From: Setophaga petechia
Taxonomy: Eukaryota; Chordata; Aves; Passeriformes; Parulidae
DNA length: 64,000 nucleotides
Direction of reading: 5' to 3'
Assembly (NCBI GenBank): GCA_024362935.1
Contig: JANCRA010000003.1
Coordinates: 40,361,291-40,425,290 of the forward strand
How positions within the stretch are numbered: position 1 is the stretch's first letter; every line of letters begins with the position of its first letter. Below are positions 58,401 to 64,000 of this stretch, piece after piece. The notes under the pieces are model-generated. The model ran no database searches. It was not told the origin of the DNA and saw only the letters and a program-made list of their open reading frames with translations. Both the position numbers and the translations under genes were made by a program.

Positions 58401-59874
58401 ATTGTACATTCACATTTTGATTTCCAGTAGGAGCGTAGTTACTTGAGTGTGAATAATTAAAGATCTACTGAGCCGTGCAAAATTTGTCACTCAACCAAAG
58501 GCAGCTTCTGAAAAGTGTCTGTTCTGTGTGAGTTCAGCTTCACAGAGACTTGTAGCTTCACACCTTACAAGCTTCCAGAGACCTGGGATGATATATTGTG
58601 ATTGGATGGGCGTGCTGCTCATTCCCACCTGAACACTGTTTTGTGTGAGTGTTTGTCCTTGATTTTTCATGGCAGTTTTTTTCCAGAAATTTTCCAGCCT
58701 GGAAATTCCTGGGAATTTAAATATGTAAATAGTAGTCCTTTGAAACCCTTCTGTGAGAGTGCTTTTTAAAACTGTATGTAAAGCATGGCTGCTTAACTCA
58801 TAGATCTCTTTAAAGCTTCATGAGATCTGTGCAGGTTTAAACTGCATTTTGAAAGAATTCAAATGATTGTTCTCAGCTGCTTAAAACATGGCATAATTTC
58901 ATGAGAGGGAATTTTGTATTTGCAGTCAGGACTTTGTGTTGAAAGTGTTACTTTAAAACTACCAAACTTTTTGTGACCAACTTTAGCTTTGAATGGGGTA
59001 AACAAAACCCTGTTGTTTTGGGGTTTTTTTTTGTCCCTGAGACATTTCAAATATGTTTTGCTCCAGGCTATCGCTAGTAAGACCTTGAGAAATAGATGTT
59101 CCTGCAGATTTTGGCGTGCCCTGTGAGTTGAGTAACTGTGTGATCCTCCTTCCAGAGCGAGTTGCTAGGTTTGTGCTGCTGGAAGGCCAGCCGTGTGTGC
59201 AGATTGTCTGTTCCATTAGTGCCTGGGGCAGAGCAATGCAAATCCACACGTGGGAACCTCGCCACAGCGAGGCCACAGCGCCCAAATGCATTAATCTGGT
59301 CACTTTCTGGGCCCTGGGGTGCAGGCACACACACTTGTCTGACCCTCTGTGTATCTGCTCTCGCTACCCCTGCATGCCTGGAGCAGTGGCAGGCACTGCC
59401 TTCTGCTCTGCTGGCACTTTCCATTGACATGGGCACCTGCAGCTGTGCTGTGCCCCCGTACTGCTGGGTGGGCTTCTGTTGGCATAGCATGGAGCTGGGG
59501 GTGGAGGGTCTTGCTTTAGCAATCCAATGGCACAGGTATTGGCAACTCATTTTCTTCATTTCTGGTGCGGTGGCACAGCTTATTTCTCTGAGCATTGCTG
59601 ATATTCAGAGCAGAGGATACTGTTTTCTCATGCACTCCCACATTGTGAGGCTGATCTGTAACATAACCAATGTGAATTTGGCAAATCTCACTTGGAATAA
59701 CAGCTTTGGAAGTGAGAAGCATATTGCTCTAAGATCGGGAGTAAAACTCAGTAAGTCAAAGTAGCTCCATGCTGTAAGCTAAGTTAGTGAGGTGTTAGGT
59801 TCAGTTATAGGATGATTAGCAAACATAAGGAGTTTAAAAATCTATCTTGTTTTATTTTCCTTGACACGTCTTAG

Positions 59875-60035
59875 TGTGGAAAGCACTGGGCTTGGGTGCA
59901 GGACCTAGATTCTGTTGCAGACTTTCTGATGGAATTCAGTCACCGATCTTCTTGCTTTTCAGTTCCCAGTTTGTATAAAGAGGATGAATTTATAACAGAG
60001 GTATCATAGGAATAAAATCCATTTATCACAAATGT
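59875..60035 (+). repeat. MIR-like ancient SINE, sense
   Basis: The order 'gaaagcactgggcttgggtgcaggacctagattctgttgc', 'ggaattcagtcaccgatcttc', 'ttttcagttcccagtttgtataaagaggatga' follows a MIR-type SINE: tRNA-like end, core with the CAGTTTCC-like block, and the 'gtaaaatgggga'-like tail. Strongly diverged. Confidence 0.6.
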
Positions 60036-62575
60036 AAATGCTAATGCCATCTTTTTCCCTTCAGAGCTGCCCAAATGAATGACCAGTGCACCACTTTCGG
60101 GAGGCCCCTTCCACTTCAGAAACAGTTTTATGTTTTTGTCAAAAAAGCCCTCTTGAAGAGGGTGAATATGGATGTGGATGGTTCAAAGTATGTTCCAAGA
60201 GTTGTATAAAGTCTGAGGACAAGACCGAATGCTTTAGCCCTGGCCTCACTGTATGCTCCTCTTTTGGGAGGGTCAGCAAGAGTTAAAAATACATTGCAGG
60301 GCCTAGGTTAGCCATCAGCATTGCACAAATATAGGTGAACGGATATTTTAAAGAAGTGACATGACAAAACTGTTGGTATAATTGTACCAATGGCAGAGTT
60401 GCCTAAAATAACAGAACATGAGAAAGTGTTTTCTAACTACAGCACTTTATTTAATGCTATTTTTGCCTACTGTGGATAAAGCAATGAGAAGTATCTCAAA
60501 TATTCAGTCAGTGGTCCCAGATATTATGTGCTCTTTGTGTTAGGAATTACAACACTTCCAACTATTTGCCAGAGTTGTTAGATAAGGTGAATAAGTGAAG
60601 ATTTGGATGTTTGCCCAAGCTGTCTGCGTTTAATTATACTGTGAAACCTCATTAGAGATGAGCTGCACCTGTGATATTAAGAAGGACCTATTTTGAAGGT
60701 AGTTCAGACCTTGATTCATAGCTCAATTTAAAAAATACTCTTTTAGAATTTGAAGGTTTTTTCATCCTCATGTACTTTGCTACAGCTACTCTTCAGTCTT
60801 GATCTGATTTTTTGAGAGGACAGGAAAGACTGATGATGCATTTGGTAGTCAAAATGATGTTAACAAACTGGAGATACAGCCTGAAATAAGTGGATAAATG
60901 TAATATATTTCACTTCAAAAATAATCAACTGCACAAATACAAATAGGTCTGCAAAGAGAAGATCTGGAGTTTATTGTGATCCACAAGGTGAAATTATATC
61001 CCAAATGCTGTGTTGCTTCAAAAGGCAAAGCCATCTTGCAATGTAAAACCAAAATATACCACTTATGAAACCTGTAAAATGATCTATCTCCTTTACACTA
61101 AGTATAGTCTCAGCTGGAGTATAATTCAGATTTTGGGAGCTACAGTTGAAAGATGGGGATCAACTGGACAGCTTGATCTGAGTGCAGTGGGAACAATCGA
61201 GGTCAAAATAAAATCTCAGGCAAAGATTTTGTGAATTGGAGTTCTTTGGTTAAAAAGAGATGGGTAAAGATATTTAAGAACATTTTGAAAATGTGTAAAT
61301 AACTGCTGGAAAGAGGCAGGGAATAGCTCTTCTCTGTAGGTGTAGAGTAAGAAGTAATAGGCTTCAGTCACGGAAGGTTCAGGTTTGTTAATTGATGAGG
61401 TGTTTTGGGTGACGTAGGCACGAGCTGTTCTGCTGTCATCCCTGTGGTCCTTCCAAGTCTCTCCCAGTTCTATGGTTCTATAATCCTGCATGATTACATG
61501 CTTCCAGTTGGAAACTAATGTCCTTAATCCTCTGCAGCAGACACTGAGCTCAGTGTCTCCCAGAGAATCTGTCCCTGCAACTGTGGCTGATGCTGTTGCA
61601 GATAGGAGTAGCAGGGCAGAGGGAAGGGTTGGGTGCACGTGTAGCCCTTTGGCAGTCAGTCAGCATGGAGATGTGAGTCAGGAATGTTTGGTTGCCTCAG
61701 TTTCTCACAGTACAAAAGCTGTAGGACAACGCCTCAGACTGCCAGGTGGTAAATGTAGAACAGGTAAGGACATTTTTATACAGTGTTTGGTTAACCTGAG
61801 GAACTTACTGCTGTTGGATGTGTTGGGTTCCAAAAGCAATTAGACAGTATTATGCCAGCATATCTGTCAAAAGCATTTAAACATAAATATACCAGTTGTA
61901 GCTTAAGAATTTCTTAAGACACATGTTGCTGGAGGCTGGATACCATGGAGGCTATTTCTAAGTTTGTGCCCTGCTCTTACACTCTTGGCACTTGCAAGTG
62001 GTGTCTGTCAGAGTTTGAAGGGAGACCTGGGTCCAAAATTTATTGAGTGAGGGTTTCTCTTTCTCCAGTCTGTAGTGCACAGCCTGTGGTGGCCTCCACA
62101 TGCCTGATGATCAGCACATTTAAAATAGCCTTTTGCCTGTCAGGGTCTGAGAAGGGCCCTGACTGGGACAACTTCTGTTTCCATCTGAGAATTATTCTGT
62201 CAGCACTCCCACTTCAGTCTGAGAAGTGCAATGGAACAGCTGAGATGGAATGAGAAGAGGCAGCAAAAATTCATTCCCACTCATTGGGCATTCTCATGTC
62301 TTTGCTGAGAATTGCAGGACATTTGCTTCCTAGATTTTTTCCAGCCAGAACTGTGCTGTGAAGTATCAAGTCTTTGCTTGTATGGATAACTTAGGAAGCC
62401 CCATCATGAGAGACATTTCTGAGTACAAAGCTTGGCATGGCTTACAGGAGGAGCTGCAAATAGTCATGAGGCATGTGAGCAAGGTCAGATAAAAACTACA
62501 TAAATGCTATGTGTCAATTCTTTTTCACTTGCAAAATTGCCCTGTCTTTACCATGGAATGATCCTTAAATAATTT
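60036..62575. other. Non-coding DNA with a short CR1 tail
   Basis: No gene supported. The 140-codon minus frame at 61638-61216 crosses the reversed CR1 tail and lacks coding features. Confidence 0.5.
61435..61482 (+). mobile_element. CR1 3' tail fragment
   Basis: 'ggtccttccaagtctctccc' followed by 'agttctatggttctataatc' matches the last bases of a sense CR1, including its 8-base ATTCTATG-like terminal repeat. Only the tail is recognisable. Confidence 0.55.
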
Positions 62576-62972
62576 CACAGAATCATTAGGGTTGGAAGGG
62601 ACCTCTGGAGATCATCCAGTCCAGCCCCCTGCCAAGGCAGTGTCCCCCAGAGCAGCTGACACAGGAACTTTCCAGGTGGGTTTTGAATCATCTCTGTAGC
62701 AGGAGTCTGCACAATTGCCCTGGGCAATCCTGTTCCAGTGCTCTGCCACACTGAGTGCCAAGATGTTCTTCCTCATGTTGAGGTGAAACTTCTCATGTCT
62801 TAGTTTATGGTCATTGCTCCTTATCCTGTTGCTGGGCAGCACGAAAAAGAGTCTGGCACCAGCCACTTGGCACCTGCCTTTGACATATTTATATGCATTA
62901 ATGAGGTCTCCTGTCAATCTTCTTTTCTCTAAACAGGCCCAGCCCCCTTTTCTCACAAGAGAGATATTTCAG
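62576..62972 (-). mobile_element. CR1 LINE 3' fragment
   Basis: The plus strand opens with the reversed tail ('cacagaatcattagggttgg', 'gacctctggagatcatccagtcc'). It continues through reversed 3' blocks ('cctgggcaatcctgttccag', 'ttcctcatgttgaggtgaaact', 'aatgaggtctcctgtcaatc') up to about 62972. The 114-codon minus frame inside it is a shadow of the 3' region. Confidence 0.92.
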
Positions 62973-64000
62973 ACCCCCAATTTCTGTAGCTGTTGTGCTA
63001 CCATTCTGTTAGGATTATGTGTAGTGAGGACATGGCTCTGTGGGATTGATATGCCAGGAGGTGGCACACGAGCAGCAGGCTCTTGGTGCTTTTCTGCCTT
63101 TCCTCTGTCAATGCTAAAGCCACTGTGTTGACAGGAATAAACAATGAATTTACCTGTGGGGCAAACAGTTCAAAGTGTTGACTGAAGAATATTGAGTAAT
63201 GTAGCAGAAGCTGTCTGATAAAAGAATGCAAGGGCAGAAAAGGCCATAATGAGAGCTAAGCCCCTCTGGTCATGTTCAACTTGTTACAGAAGTGGGTCTG
63301 ATGGGTCAACATGCTGGAGCATACTGCTAGAGAGAGTATTCCTGTGTGCAGATTGATAACAAAAAGGAAATCAGGCAGGATAATGTCTACATAAATAAGT
63401 AGTCCTTAGACTAACAAAATTAGTCTTCTGGACTGTCTCCTAGAGCACAATGCCTTGGTAAGTGAGCAAAAAAGACTGGTGTTGAGATTTGGAAAGGTGT
63501 TCTGCTACCTCACTCTTTTATTAGGGAACTAAAAATACCTTTACAGTTCTGGAACAAGGCTATAGGAGGTAGGAGTCCTTGGAAGGCTGGCTGCATTGTA
63601 GGGCAGTTGTACTTGACCTGGAGTAATGGTTGAAAATCATTATTTCAAGTAGAAAAATTGTATACTTGCCAAATCCTCAAAACGTTGTTAATGTCGAGGT
63701 ATCATCACGATCCTGTGCTCTGTTTTGCTAATGCCAAAGACAAACCAAAAACATCCCAAGTATCTCTTGCAGATACCCATAATCTACAGACCCTGAAAAA
63801 AGATTCCTCAAATTAAGACTGAAGAAAGAAAGAAAGACTTTAACATTTCTTCAGCAGATTTCACTGCAGCTGGGTCCCAAATAATTTTCTAAGTATTTGG
63901 AAATAAAAAGCTGTAACATTTTCAAAAGGGCTGTACTTTTTAGGCATGACAAAAATTTCCAAAGCATTGACTCAGCAAATCTGGTTATTGTCTAATACTG
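62973..64000. other. Non-coding DNA to the window end
   Basis: No gene or interspersed repeat recognised. A small GAAA simple repeat lies at 63821-63837. Confidence 0.5.

Larger units (their letters stand above)
49891..59874. other. Non-coding, mostly unique-looking DNA
   Basis: No host gene could be supported. Items of note are a 26-base tandem duplication (52911-52962), a CpG cluster (58256-58400) and a GC-rich stretch with an octamer motif (59120-59550). A conserved-looking AT-rich block lies near 50690-50900, and there is a tiny exon-like stretch at 57412-57463. Confidence 0.45.

Noticed and set aside
59074..59764. Overlapping long open frames on both strands (200 and 173 codons)
   Set aside because: They mirror each other in a GC-rich, stop-poor block, show no domain, membrane or splice support, and are better explained by composition.

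Overview
This looks like a 64 kb piece of a bird nuclear genome, probably a songbird. It is AT-rich and gene-poor. It carries seven substantial CR1 LINE pieces plus a short tail in both orientations, several bird-type endogenous retrovirus LTRs, three faint MIR-like (old amniote SINE) cores, and one large class I (gammaretrovirus-like) provirus. I found no multi-exon host gene. The window is probably intergenic or inside a very long intron. There are no rRNA genes, tRNA genes, CRISPR arrays or bacterial operon structures.

Region by region. Positions 1-898 hold a MIR-like fragment and a nearly perfect 73-base hairpin at 558-630. Positions 899-7273 are a provirus on the minus strand. Its 5' LTR is at 6794-7273, followed by a leader with a good splice donor, an uninterrupted 503-codon gag at 6474-4963, and an in-frame protease start beyond a TAA stop. 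After that come a decayed reverse transcriptase, RNase H and integrase, a stub of the env transmembrane subunit, a polypurine tract, and a shorter, CpG-free 3' LTR at 899-1227. Positions 7274-15879 look like unique DNA with small hairpins. CR1 copies lie at 15880-16272 (+), 20549-21545 (-), 32570-33178 (+, split by a minus-strand CR1 at 32795-33120), 33640-35030 (+), 49225-49890 (+) and 62576-62972 (-), with a short CR1 tail near 61440 (+). A TATA-bearing LTR-like element is at 24620-24950. Two related ERV LTRs in opposite orientations lie at 36085-36656 (+) and 38432-38800 (-).

The most interesting object is the gag reading frame. Its provirus is old: the two LTRs differ at roughly one site in five by eye, pol is full of stops and deletions, and env is almost gone. 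Yet all 503 gag codons are open. The gag has a myristoylation-type N-terminus and a recognisable major homology region, but no CCHC zinc knuckle. The LTR upstream of it keeps about ten CpGs while the other LTR has none. This pattern would fit a gag retained by the host, but recombination with a younger copy, or luck, could also explain it. A comparison with other genomes would decide.

Limits: repeat families were assigned by reading the sequence against remembered general features, not by a database search. Repeat boundaries are therefore approximate, and conserved-element and exon calls are weak.
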